Below, piece by piece: positions 38,353 through 47,844 of a stretch of 64,000 bases of DNA. The translations under genes and the position numbers were made by a program. The stretch lies in assembly GCF_018917145.1 (NCBI RefSeq), contig NZ_JAHLOD010000014.1:1-64000 (forward strand). Direction: 5' to 3'. Positions within the stretch are counted from its first letter, which is position 1. Every line of letters begins with the position of its first letter. The notes beneath the pieces are model-generated. The model worked only from the letters and a program-made list of their open reading frames with translations, searched no databases and was not told the DNA's origin. Source of the DNA: Clostridium bornimense. GTDB taxonomy: Bacteria > Bacillota > Clostridia > Clostridiales > Clostridiaceae.

Positions 38353-39195
38353 TTATTTATTTAATACAAATTTTTTAATAACCTTTCCTACACCAGCATT
38401 AACGTTAGTATCTGTTACATAATCAGCCTGCTCTTTAATAAAATCACTACTATTTCCCATAGCAACTCCAAGCCCTGCATATTTTATCATAGAAAGATCA
38501 TTTTCACCATCACCAATTGCTATAACTTCATCTTTTGGTATTCCATACTCTTTAGCTAAAGTTTCTACAGCTTTTCCTTTTGAAACGCCCTTATTCATTA
38601 TCTCAAAGTTATTATGATTTGATGAAACTACCTCAATAGAATCTATCTCTTTTAGCTTCATCTTTAATTCTTCAATTTCTTTAGTGTTATATACGTTGTT
38701 TTCATTAATACATATACATTTTAAAATTTCGTCTTTATATCTTAATGAAGTACTTTTTAAATCTTCATTTATTAAAAACTTTACTTGCATTTCTTTCGGT
38801 AAATCTTTATTCATTTCCATATATGCATTTCCTTGCAAAATATCTTTATCTGTAATAACAGTATCTACTGTATTAAAAAATACCCTTATATCATATTCTT
38901 TAACTACATCTAAAATAGCTTTTATATTTTCTTCACCTAATAAGAATTCCGCAATAACCTTATCACTATCTTTTTCTCGTATATAAGCTCCATTTGATGC
39001 GATAACAGGAGTCTTAACCCCTATTAAGTCTGAAAAATATCTTGCTGATGTAAATAATCTACCAGTAGTTATTGCTACTTTCACACCTTTTTCTGTAGCA
39101 GATTTTATAGCCTCTAGATTTTCATTAGGAATATTCTTTGCAGAATTGTCTAATAATGTTCCATCCATATCAATGCAAATAAGCTTATAATTCAT
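38353..39195 (-). CDS. HAD superfamily phosphatase, Cof type (copy 2)
   Basis: This 280-residue protein has HAD motif I CIDMDGTLLD, motif II ITTGR, the lysine of motif III in GVSKGKAVE and motif IV IAIGDGENDLSM. The large C2 cap places it in the Cof-type group, which dephosphorylates sugar phosphates or flavin intermediates. The ATG at 39195 follows AGGAGAGGTG; an in-frame GTG at 39204 is inside that site. It is a tandem paralog of the gene at 39215-40015. Confidence 0.9.
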   Translation of the reverse strand: MNYKLICIDMDGTLLDNSAKNIPNENLEAIKSATEKGVKVAITTGRLFTSARYFSDLIGVKTPVIASNGAYIREKDSDKVIAEFLLGEENIKAILDVVKEYDIRVFFNTVDTVITDKDILQGNAYMEMNKDLPKEMQVKFLINEDLKSTSLRYKDEILKCICINENNVYNTKEIEELKMKLKEIDSIEVVSSNHNNFEIMNKGVSKGKAVETLAKEYGIPKDEVIAIGDGENDLSMIKYAGLGVAMGNSSDFIKEQADYVTDTNVNAGVGKVIKKFVLNK

Positions 39196-39214
39196 ATAAA
39201 TCACCTCTCCTAAT

Positions 39215-40015
39215 TTAATCCGCTAGTATAAATTTTTCAATAGCCTGTGCCACACCACAATTATTATTTGATGATGTTACATAATCTGCTATTTCTTTTA
39301 CTTCTTTTGAACCATTCCCCATTGCTACAGCACAACCTGCATATTGAAGCATAGATAAATCATTTTCATTATCTCCAATACACATTACTTCTTCTTGTTT
39401 TATATTATACTTCTTGGCCATTACTCTTACTGCTTCACCTTTAGATGATCCCTTTATCATAATTTCACAATTAAATTTATTTGATGAAACTACTTCTAAA
39501 TTATCTATTTTTCTAAGAACTTCTTTAACTTTTTTCATCTTCTTACTACTTACTGAAATTCCTATAAATTTTAGCATCTTATCTTTGTTATCTTGTAATC
39601 CTATATCAAAAGATTTTACACCTTTTAAAGTATTACCAAATAATTTTCTTGCTAAAAACTTATTCATATCTTTTTCTCTATAAATTATATCATCAGTAGT
39701 ATGTATAAATGTTTTTACTTTATATTTCTCCATTACACTTAATATTGTATTAGCAGTTTCCATTGGTATAACATTTTTCAGCATTACTTCATGTCCATCT
39801 ACTATATATGCTCCATTTGAAGCTATTATTGGCGTACTTATACCCATCTTATCTCTAAATTCTTTTGCAAAAGGATAGCCTCTTCCTGTAGTAAGCACTA
39901 CCTTCACTCCTCTTTTATCAGCTTTTTGTATAACTTCTATATTTCGTTTTTTTATATTTTTACTACTATCTAACAATGTCCCATCCATATCAACACAAAC
40001 TAGCTTATACTTCAT
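39215..40015 (-). CDS. HAD superfamily phosphatase, Cof type (copy 1)
   Basis: This 266-residue protein shows motif I CVDMDGTLLDSS, motif II LTTGRG, the motif III lysine in GSSKGEAVR and motif IV CIGDNENDLSML, with a C2 cap. The ATG at 40015 follows GGAGG and overlaps the stop of the transglutaminase gene in an ATGA arrangement, so the two are coupled. An in-frame TTG at 40027 is part of the ribosome site. The substrate cannot be told from sequence. Confidence 0.9.
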   Translation of the reverse strand: MKYKLVCVDMDGTLLDSSKNIKKRNIEVIQKADKRGVKVVLTTGRGYPFAKEFRDKMGISTPIIASNGAYIVDGHEVMLKNVIPMETANTILSVMEKYKVKTFIHTTDDIIYREKDMNKFLARKLFGNTLKGVKSFDIGLQDNKDKMLKFIGISVSSKKMKKVKEVLRKIDNLEVVSSNKFNCEIMIKGSSKGEAVRVMAKKYNIKQEEVMCIGDNENDLSMLQYAGCAVAMGNGSKEVKEIADYVTSSNNNCGVAQAIEKFILAD

Positions 40016-42573
40016 GTAATCCTCCAACTTATATCAAAAAATTTTCTTATAATGTATTTATAGAATTTTTCTTTTTTCTTTAATTGTTCTTCTAAAAGTA
40101 TAACATATTCCTCAGCATCAAATAAAATATTTTTCTCACCAAACATATTAATATTATATGTATTCAAAAGTTTCTCTACACATATTTTAAGTTCTTTATC
40201 AGAAATTTTCTTTAAGTACTCTTCTCCAGTTTCATAATTTTCTTTCTTTATACCATAACTTTTCAATCTATGCATATAGTATCTATACACTACCTTAATA
40301 TCTTTACTTCTTTTAACTTTACTTATAATATACAAGTTCTTTATAACTATTAGTATAAAAAATACTATTATAACAAATATAATTATTATGTAAACATATA
40401 TACTTTTACTATTACCATCTTCTTCCACAGCCTTAGTATTTTCTATTTTTTTATTTTCTTTTACTAAAGTATCCTTTTTAGCTTCATTAGTATTTATATT
40501 ATCATCTATTTCTTTTTTATCATCTTTTACAACATCATTTCTATAATTGTTATATCCCGGTGTAGACTCAACAATTGTCCAAAGTCCTCCTTTTGCATCA
40601 ACATCTAAAAGAACTTCACACCACGCATGGGCATCTGAACTTCTAGCAATATACTCTCCCTCTCTAACTTTTTCATCTAGCTTGACCCCTTCTACATACC
40701 TTGCAGGAACTCCAATAGCTCTACACATAATAGTAGTGGCTGTAGCAAAATATGTACAATACCCCTTTTTCTCTTGGAAAAGAAATTTTTCTAAAAAATC
40801 TTCTCCTTTTCCTAAAGAAGTAACATCTAAACTATACTGATAATTTTCTCTTAAATAATCCCTGATTTTTTGAACCTTTTTTAAGTCGTCGTTTTCATCT
40901 CCAACAATATTATTAGCTAAATTTACTACACTTTTAGGTATATCTTTTGTTTCCCAATACACATCATCATAATTAACTTTAAATCCACTATTTATAGCAT
41001 TGTCAAGATATTCTAAATTATCACTACTCTTAAAATAATCTCCTACAAACTCACCTTCATAATTTCCCATAACATCATAATTTTCACGGAAAACATTACT
41101 AAATAAATTAGCATTAAAATCATCTATGTACATATTATTTACAGAGTTGATATTTCCACTTTTATATCCACTATATACTTCTCTTAAATTTAATGGATGA
41201 GGCCATATTGTAGCATAAATATCATCATACTTAACTTTATATTTCTTTAATTGAAAACCATTGCTATAATAATTTTTATTATAATCTCTAGGATATAAAT
41301 TCAACTTAGGATGCGGATTAAAATTTTCATCTACAAAAAAACCATCAGGATAATCTATATACCATTGCTTATTATATTCATGTGGCTGTCCATCTCTATC
41401 TACATAAAAACCTCTTGGATATTTTTCTACCCATGTCTCATCATAAGGATGTTGTTCCCCTTTCTCATCTTCATAATATCCATTTGGATATTTTTTATTA
41501 GATTTATGAGATAAGGTAATTAACTCATCATTTTCAGTAATATAATACTGCTTATAATTTTCTTCTACATTTTCCGTATCACCATAAACTACATTCCCTC
41601 TTTGATCTATGTAATAACCATTTCCATATTTATCTATTATATTGTATAAATTATCATAAGATTGTGAGTTAAACGTCTCTACTTCTTCAGCATTTCCTAT
41701 TTTTTCTATTCCTTTATATATAATTATATTATTATCACCAATAGTTTTTTCCCACAAACCATTACTATATTTATAATAACAATTAGTCTTTAAATAAGTT
41801 GGTTCATCTATTTCTACTTCAAAAAGTTTTTTATTATCTAACCGTAACTTTCCACCTAGTTCAACCTTATCATTATCACTTAAACCTACGATTTGATTTT
41901 TAACTTTATTTTTCCCCATTAAAGTATCTATAGCACTTTGTAAATCATAACGATGTTTGCCAATAATATCGATATCTATATTACTTATTACCGTTATAGA
42001 TACAATTGATATTATTATTAATAATATAAGCTTTTCTTTTCTTAAGTTTCTATAATCACTACCTAAAATAAAATTAATTATTGTTAATATGCAAAAGAAA
42101 TACAGAACTTCTCTTGTAGTTATGGTATATCCTGTGAACCATATTGTCATAATTATAGTAAAATTAATTATATTTATAATAAAACCTTTACCTTTATTAA
42201 TAAGAAATACATATATATTTATTACAGCAAAAATAATGATATAAATTATTAAAGGAATATCCTTAAAAGAGATAAAATCATTTTTTAAAAAATTGTTATC
42301 TATTTCTACTAATATATTTACTACATTATCTACACCTAAAATTAAACTATATATAATTGTGCCTATTAATAGCAACAAAGAACTTAATATCACTTTTTTA
42401 TAACTAACATTAATTTTGTCATAAAAATAATTAATAACACTTACAACTATAAGCATTGTCAATACTAATAATATATTAACACTGGTTATCTTATAACATT
42501 TTATAAATAATATAAATAAAAATATAATATTTATGTAGATTAGAGAATATTTAGCTAATGTTTCTTTTTTCAT
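40012..42573 (-). CDS. TgpA-like membrane transglutaminase-domain protein with aromatic DG repeats
   Basis: The 853-residue protein has several N-terminal membrane helices (about residues 1-205), an extracytoplasmic region, a transglutaminase core, one late helix (VYIIIIFVIIVFFILIVI) and a cytoplasmic tail. Core residues are Cys606 in KGYCTYFATA, His649 in SDAHAWCEV and Glu669 in IVESTPGY, where many relatives have Asp. Between helices and core lie repeats of the form YP(N/R/D)G(Y/F)(Y/F)xDxxG. The ATG at 42573 follows AAGGGG and overlaps the DUF58 gene by 23 bases. MoxR-DUF58-transglutaminase sets are widespread; their role is poorly known. Confidence 0.85.
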   Translation of the reverse strand: MKKETLAKYSLIYINIIFLFILFIKCYKITSVNILLVLTMLIVVSVINYFYDKINVSYKKVILSSLLLLIGTIIYSLILGVDNVVNILVEIDNNFLKNDFISFKDIPLIIYIIIFAVINIYVFLINKGKGFIINIINFTIIMTIWFTGYTITTREVLYFFCILTIINFILGSDYRNLRKEKLILLIIISIVSITVISNIDIDIIGKHRYDLQSAIDTLMGKNKVKNQIVGLSDNDKVELGGKLRLDNKKLFEVEIDEPTYLKTNCYYKYSNGLWEKTIGDNNIIIYKGIEKIGNAEEVETFNSQSYDNLYNIIDKYGNGYYIDQRGNVVYGDTENVEENYKQYYITENDELITLSHKSNKKYPNGYYEDEKGEQHPYDETWVEKYPRGFYVDRDGQPHEYNKQWYIDYPDGFFVDENFNPHPKLNLYPRDYNKNYYSNGFQLKKYKVKYDDIYATIWPHPLNLREVYSGYKSGNINSVNNMYIDDFNANLFSNVFRENYDVMGNYEGEFVGDYFKSSDNLEYLDNAINSGFKVNYDDVYWETKDIPKSVVNLANNIVGDENDDLKKVQKIRDYLRENYQYSLDVTSLGKGEDFLEKFLFQEKKGYCTYFATATTIMCRAIGVPARYVEGVKLDEKVREGEYIARSSDAHAWCEVLLDVDAKGGLWTIVESTPGYNNYRNDVVKDDKKEIDDNINTNEAKKDTLVKENKKIENTKAVEEDGNSKSIYVYIIIIFVIIVFFILIVIKNLYIISKVKRSKDIKVVYRYYMHRLKSYGIKKENYETGEEYLKKISDKELKICVEKLLNTYNINMFGEKNILFDAEEYVILLEEQLKKKEKFYKYIIRKFFDISWRIT

Positions 42574-43702
42574 ATTCTTTGTCCCCTTTAATATAATCAC
42601 TAATATTAACTAGCTTAATATTATTACAAAAACTATAATTTTTATTGCAATTATTAAAATATATTGTTATGTTAAAGCCTTTTCTAGATAATCTATCAAT
42701 AAGATTTTTTATATTATCATCTATATTTGAAATTATCAATACAACATTCTTTTTATCTAAGTTATTTTCAATAGCATCATTAAAAGAATAAATAGAATTT
42801 TTATCACTAAAAGAAAATTGATTTTCTAATGAATATTCTAAAAGATTACTTATATCAATATTATTTGATATATAAGACATATACTTTTCATCATTATTAA
42901 TTAATAATTTTATATGATCATTTCTATTTATAAAATCCTTACATAATGATATAACAAAAGATGTTAAATCTTCTTCCATGAAATAATTAAAATTGTCTTT
43001 TTCTAAATAATAAGATACTATTACTATTTTTTCTTCATTATGTTTATTCGTATATGTCTTTGTATATAGTTTATTTTCTTTTGCTGTTATTTTCCAATGA
43101 ATATCTTGTAAATTATCTCCTACTTCATATTGTCGTATATTATTAATATCATCAGTTCTATAATTAGACCTAATGAAAGATTCTTTTATACCACAACTAC
43201 TGTTATAAAACTTATAATTGTAATTTAATGAATATATCTTAGGATATATTTTTATGGATTTATTAACTTTATACTTGCCATTTATTGAAATCAAATTAAA
43301 TATACTTTGCATTTCAATATCTAAATTATTTATTACATATTTACCTCTTTTTATTGCTGAAATAGTATAATATTGTCTCTCTAAATTTAACTTATCCTTT
43401 CTTTCTTCACCTCCACTAATATCATCTATAATTTCATTAATAACAAAAATATTAGATGATAAATATATACTCAATTTATTACACATATATCCTATCGATA
43501 TTTTTTCTCCTACAACGGCTACTTCATCTAAAGTCATTTCTATATTAAGGAATATTCTAGCTACTAATAAAGAAATCATATCAACAGAAAATATAACTAT
43601 AAGTACTAATATTAATGAATAACTTATAAAATTCCCTATAGCGTAATTTATCAAAAGTAAAACAATAAAGCTTATTAAAAACCCCTTATTTATCTTTATC
43701 AT
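42551..43702 (-). CDS. DUF58 domain protein
   Basis: This 383-residue protein has two N-terminal membrane helices (LISFIVLLLINYAIGN and LVIFSVDMISLLVARIF) and the DUF58 motif IRQYEVGDNLQDIHWKITAK near residue 200, followed by a vWA-like C-terminal part. In this gene family it works with a MoxR ATPase and a transglutaminase-like protein. Its ATG shares one base with the moxR stop (TAATG). Codon use is strongly A/T-biased, like its neighbours. Confidence 0.88.
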   Translation of the reverse strand: MIKINKGFLISFIVLLLINYAIGNFISYSLILVLIVIFSVDMISLLVARIFLNIEMTLDEVAVVGEKISIGYMCNKLSIYLSSNIFVINEIIDDISGGEERKDKLNLERQYYTISAIKRGKYVINNLDIEMQSIFNLISINGKYKVNKSIKIYPKIYSLNYNYKFYNSSCGIKESFIRSNYRTDDINNIRQYEVGDNLQDIHWKITAKENKLYTKTYTNKHNEEKIVIVSYYLEKDNFNYFMEEDLTSFVISLCKDFINRNDHIKLLINNDEKYMSYISNNIDISNLLEYSLENQFSFSDKNSIYSFNDAIENNLDKKNVVLIISNIDDNIKNLIDRLSRKGFNITIYFNNCNKNYSFCNNIKLVNISDYIKGDKEYEKRNIS

Positions 43703-44616
43703 TAAATCACCACCGGAATTGTAGATATAATATCTTCTATTATCTTTTCTTCACTGTCTTTTATATTTTGTTTAATTATCCTATGACTTAACACTATCTT
43801 TGCATTTTTCTTAACATCTTCAGGTATAACATAATCTCGATTATCTAATAAAGCCTCTGCTTGAGCAATTCTCATTAAAGCTATTGCTCCTCTTGTACTG
43901 ACTCCTAAGATAACCTTTTCACTACTTCTTGTAGCTTGTATTATTCTTATAATGTAGTTTTGCACTTCATAAGATACATGTATATCTTTAACCTTATTCT
44001 GCATTTCTATAATTTCTTCTTTACTTACTACTGTATTAAGATTCTCTAAAGATGCCCCCATATTTTTACCTTGCAATATTTTTAATTCGTCTTCAGTTCT
44101 TGGATACCCTAAATGCACCTTTATAATAAATCTATCTAATTGTGCCTCTGGCAAATTGTATACTCCTTGTTGCTCTACTGGATTTTCTGTAGCTAAAACT
44201 ATAAATGGCTTATTCAGCTTATATGTAATATTTCCTTCTGTAATTTCTCCTTCCTCCATTACTTGTAATAAAGCAGATTGAGTTTTTGAAGTACTTCTGT
44301 TTATTTCATCAGCTAAAATTATATTTGCAAAAATAGGACCTTTTTTATATTGAAATTCCATCTCCTTTGGATTATACAAAGATACACCTAATATATCACT
44401 AGGCATAAGATCTGTAGTAAATTGTATTCTATTACATGATAAATCCAATGTTCTAGCGATAGCTTTTACTAACGTTGTCTTTCCTACCCCTGGAACATCC
44501 TCAATTAATATATGACCTTCTGCTAAAATCCCTTTTATAATATCTAATATCTCATTTTCTTTCCCAATAAAAACTTTACCGATATTATCTAATATCATCT
44601 TTGAAAAATTATTCAT
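43702..44616 (-). CDS. MoxR-family AAA+ ATPase
   Basis: The 304-residue ATPase has Walker A EDVPGVGKTTLVKA, Walker B ILADEINRS, sensor 1 VLATENPVEQQG and arginine-finger region GVSTRGAIALM, all in the MoxR pattern. MoxR proteins are chaperone-like and often assist vWA-domain partners. The ATG at 44616 follows GGGGTG; an in-frame GTG at 44625 overlaps that site. It is the first gene of a tightly packed operon with DUF58, the transglutaminase and the HAD phosphatases. Confidence 0.93.
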   Translation of the reverse strand: MNNFSKMILDNIGKVFIGKENEILDIIKGILAEGHILIEDVPGVGKTTLVKAIARTLDLSCNRIQFTTDLMPSDILGVSLYNPKEMEFQYKKGPIFANIILADEINRSTSKTQSALLQVMEEGEITEGNITYKLNKPFIVLATENPVEQQGVYNLPEAQLDRFIIKVHLGYPRTEDELKILQGKNMGASLENLNTVVSKEEIIEMQNKVKDIHVSYEVQNYIIRIIQATRSSEKVILGVSTRGAIALMRIAQAEALLDNRDYVIPEDVKKNAKIVLSHRIIKQNIKDSEEKIIEDIISTIPVVI

Positions 44617-44700
44617 ATGATACACCCCAATTTTACTTAATATGTATTTATTTTACACTATTTCTATCAAATAGAAAACATTTCTTGACTATATAAAAAA

Positions 44701-44727
44701 AGCTGCCACACTCTTCGTGCAACAGCT
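44701..44727 (-). terminator. Terminator of ddl
   Basis: On the minus-strand RNA AGCUGUUGCAC pairs with GUGUGGCAGCU through three G-U pairs around a GAAGA loop, and UUUUUUUAU follows. The plus strand would have A-C mismatches, so it works leftward only. It is a relative of the gpmI terminator at 22145-22179. Confidence 0.8.
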
Positions 44728-44751
44728 CTCTCCTATCACCTTTAATTAACT

Positions 44752-45654
44752 CTATCTTTTTATTTTTAATGATTCTTCAATAAATGTTGTTATTAATTTA
44801 TCATAAGATAATCCTGCAGCTTTTGCACTTTTAGGGAAAAGTGAAGCTTCTGTCATACCTGGTAATGTATTAAGTTCTAAAATATATGGTACCCCATCTT
44901 TTATTATCATATCTACCCTTACATAACTTTCGCATTTTAATGCATCCCAACAAGCTACTGCTAGTCTCTCTACTTCCTTATGAAGATTTTCATCTAAAGT
45001 TACAACAACTTCTTCAGCACCACCAGCATCATATTTTGAAGCAAAATCAAAGAATTCACCAGTTGGTTTTATAGCGATAACTGGATACATTTTTCTATTT
45101 ATCATGCAACAAGTAATTTCGTCACCTTTTATATATTCCTCAATCATAACTTCTTTATCAACATCTAATGCTAATTTAACAGCATTAATAACTTCTTCTC
45201 TGCTATGAGCAAGATTCGTAGCTACTGATGAGCCTCCCCCATTTGGTTTAACTACTACAGGATATCCCATATCCTCAATCTTATCAAAATCAATATTCTC
45301 TATTGATCTTGCCATAGTCCATCTTGCTGTTCTTATATCACTAGCTTTTAAAACTTTTTTTGTCATATCCTTGTCCATACATATAGCTGATGTCATAGGA
45401 CCACATCCTGAATATGGTATTCCAAGAGTTTCTAACACACTTTGCACTGACCCATCTTCTCCAAACTTACCATGAAGGGCTAAAAATGCAAAATCTAAAT
45501 CTTTAACTTTATTTATAACATCATCTTTAGAATCTATTACAACTGGCACTACATCATATTTTTCTCCATCAATACTTGCCACTATTCCTTCACCAGACTT
45601 TAGGGATATTTCTCTCTCAGTGGAAATTCCCCCCATTAAAACTCCTACCTTCAT
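44752..45654 (-). CDS. ddl: D-alanine--D-alanine ligase
   Basis: The 300-residue ATP-grasp enzyme joins two D-alanines for peptidoglycan precursors. Seen are VGVLMGGISTEREISL, LHGKFGEDGSVQ, the ATP-grasp PVVVKPNGGGSSVA and VMIEEYIKGDEIT, and LELNTLPGMTEASLFPKSA at the metal site. It is of the short clostridial type. AGGAGG lies upstream. It follows the RelA/SpoT-domain gene by 26 bases and may share its transcript. Confidence 0.95.
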   Translation of the reverse strand: MKVGVLMGGISTEREISLKSGEGIVASIDGEKYDVVPVVIDSKDDVINKVKDLDFAFLALHGKFGEDGSVQSVLETLGIPYSGCGPMTSAICMDKDMTKKVLKASDIRTARWTMARSIENIDFDKIEDMGYPVVVKPNGGGSSVATNLAHSREEVINAVKLALDVDKEVMIEEYIKGDEITCCMINRKMYPVIAIKPTGEFFDFASKYDAGGAEEVVVTLDENLHKEVERLAVACWDALKCESYVRVDMIIKDGVPYILELNTLPGMTEASLFPKSAKAAGLSYDKLITTFIEESLKIKR

Positions 45655-45680
45655 TATATGAACCTCCTAAATAATTAAAC

Positions 45681-47204
45681 TTACTTATTAATAATTTTAA
45701 CTAATTCCTTAGAATCAATGACTTCTTTTCCATAATAATTTATTAAGTTCTTCGCCATAGAAATCTTTTCGTCATTTTCTCCTATCTTATCTATTATATC
45801 ATTTGCTTTTTCAATTGGAATAGCAACAGAGAAATAAGATAATAAAGTTAATTCGAATTTATTAAGTATTTTATCTTTCTTAAGTTTCCATTGTTCTACT
45901 GGCATTTCTAAAAATTCATTACACATTACTTCAATATAATCTTGTATCTTATCAACTATAGCATTAATATTATTATTGTGAATAAATTCTATAGATTCTA
46001 CAATTTCAAAAACATTTGCAATTTTTATCATTATTTCTTCTTTTACTTGTAATGCTAATTTTTCTCCTAAAATTTCATCTATCTTTTTGCTTCCTTTCCA
46101 ATCTAAAAGTTCTAATTTTAAAAATCCTATAAATTTTTCAAAATCCTCTGCATTATTTCCTAATTCTATTTCAAACATTATTCTAAAAAATAGATTCCAC
46201 TGAAAATCATTATTCATATTAGATACTATTATTTGTGCTACTCTTCTTGAAAAATTGTCTTCAAAACTTAATTCTCTCTCAAAAGTTATCTCTGAATTAA
46301 ATTCCACTTCATTTTCTCGTATCTCATTTAGTCTTTCCAAAAGATTTATTAATATAACATTATAATCTTCCATATTATCTTTTACAGCGCTTCTAAGAAT
46401 ATATTTAGCTACTTGATCACATGACTTTCTAAAATCCACTGCAAACCCTAATGAATTCTCAACTTTATCTGCAAATACATCGTAAATTATTTTTGATATT
46501 ATTACCTCTACTTCTTCTTTTTGCTTCCATACATTATCTTTAGATTTATTATTTATATGATTATATATAAGCAACAATTCATTATCCATCAATGATAAGT
46601 TCTTTTTAATTGATGCCATTATATCTTTTAAAAACTTATCTACAACTAAATAATTATAATTTTTATAAACAATTTTATGTTCTATCTCACTCCAGAATAA
46701 ATTAACTAGAGATTTTATCTGTAACTCAAAAGGTATTTTTTCATCATTACTTATAAAGAAACCATCTATCCTATAAATAACAAAACCATTTTTTTGTTTT
46801 TGAGGTTGTCTACCTCTTAAATCTAATATTATATGTGGAAAATTCTTATTGTAATGAAGACCATCTTCATTTTTTTCTCTAAACTGTCTTTTAATAATTT
46901 TATATACTTTATCTTCATCCTCATTAAATCTACATTCTACTCTAACACCAATTAAATCCGGTAGATGTGATAGTAAATCATTAGGGTTATCAAACTTTTT
47001 ATAGTAAGAATTTCTCAAAATCTTTTCTTTTAAACTTTCGCTACTTTTAACTCTAGCTTTTACATCTAAAAATCCCTCTCTATCTTCACCAATAATATCT
47101 CTAAAAACTTCTTTTATATTTATAGCAATATTTTCTAATTCAATTTCTCTGTTCTCAAGATTATTAATTACTTCATCTATAAACTTAAACATTTTCAATG
47201 TCAT
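45681..47204 (-). CDS. RelA/SpoT synthetase-fold protein with altered G-loop
   Basis: The 507-residue protein begins with a (p)ppGpp-synthetase-like domain: basic ARVKSSESLKEKILR (50-64), metal-site DLIGVRVECRFNEDED (83-98) and the terminal FELQIKSLVNLFWSEIEHKI then VYKN (159-182). The usual NGYxSxH motif, whose Tyr stacks on GTP, appears as NGFVIYRID (139-147). There is no hydrolase, TGS or ACT domain; the C-terminal 300 residues are helical and unrecognised. It may be an altered alarmone or nucleotidyl synthetase. GGAGG precedes the ATG. ddl follows. Confidence 0.75.
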   Translation of the reverse strand: MTLKMFKFIDEVINNLENREIELENIAINIKEVFRDIIGEDREGFLDVKARVKSSESLKEKILRNSYYKKFDNPNDLLSHLPDLIGVRVECRFNEDEDKVYKIIKRQFREKNEDGLHYNKNFPHIILDLRGRQPQKQKNGFVIYRIDGFFISNDEKIPFELQIKSLVNLFWSEIEHKIVYKNYNYLVVDKFLKDIMASIKKNLSLMDNELLLIYNHINNKSKDNVWKQKEEVEVIISKIIYDVFADKVENSLGFAVDFRKSCDQVAKYILRSAVKDNMEDYNVILINLLERLNEIRENEVEFNSEITFERELSFEDNFSRRVAQIIVSNMNNDFQWNLFFRIMFEIELGNNAEDFEKFIGFLKLELLDWKGSKKIDEILGEKLALQVKEEIMIKIANVFEIVESIEFIHNNNINAIVDKIQDYIEVMCNEFLEMPVEQWKLKKDKILNKFELTLLSYFSVAIPIEKANDIIDKIGENDEKISMAKNLINYYGKEVIDSKELVKIINK

Positions 47205-47300
47205 ATCTTGCTTCCTCCATAATTTTATTAATTAATATTATATCATTTAATTGTAAACAATATATTTATGCGAAATAAAATGCATAATTTATTTTAAAAA

Positions 47301-47328
47301 AAATTGTCACACTTTTGTGCGACAATTT
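47301..47328 (-). terminator. Terminator overlapping the stop of the secreted protein gene
   Basis: AAATTGTCGCAC and GTGTGACAATTT pair on the minus strand around AAAA, followed by a U run. The TGA stop (47309-47307) lies in the 3' arm. Confidence 0.8.
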
Positions 47329-47708
47329 AAATTATAATTAAAAACTTCTTTATATCGTTTTGAAAAAGCTTTTACTTGTTTCTCTTTTCCAAATATACCT
47401 TGTCTATAAATAACTGATACTTTGTCCCCTTTAAATTTAATATAGAAGACATTTTTATATTCTCCAACCTCTAAAATTGTAGGCAACTCACTATTTTCTA
47501 CAACTCTACCTTTTATACAAACACTAATAGGAATGACTTTTGTCTTACTATTATTTATATAACCTAAATACGCTGTGTAAGTACCATCCTTGTTAGTTTC
47601 TACACTATTTACTATTATCTTTACATCTTCATAGTAATTTTCCGCAAAAATCTTAGTCGGGTTTAAACATAGAATAATTATTAAAATTAACACAATCTTC
47701 TTATGCAA
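47307..47708 (-). CDS. Small secreted protein, function unknown
   Basis: The 133-residue protein has a clear signal peptide (MHKKIVLILIIILCLNPTKIFA, cleavage after FA) and a mature part of about 110 residues rich in beta-type sequence (DGTYTAYLGYINNSKTKVIP), which could be an immunoglobulin-like fold. I do not recognise the family. The start is TTG at 47708, after AAGGGTG. The stop codon is embedded in the terminator hairpin. Confidence 0.7.
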   Translation of the reverse strand: MHKKIVLILIIILCLNPTKIFAENYYEDVKIIVNSVETNKDGTYTAYLGYINNSKTKVIPISVCIKGRVVENSELPTILEVGEYKNVFYIKFKGDKVSVIYRQGIFGKEKQVKAFSKRYKEVFNYNLNCRTKV

Positions 47709-47844
47709 TTTGTCACCCTTCTTTCCTCTATGAAGTTTTTACACTTATAGTTTATGAAATTAAGGTCTTTCTATGTTATTTAATTGATAGTGTTTTTACG
47801 GATTAATTCAAAACATTGAATTACATACCTATTATAGATTTTAA

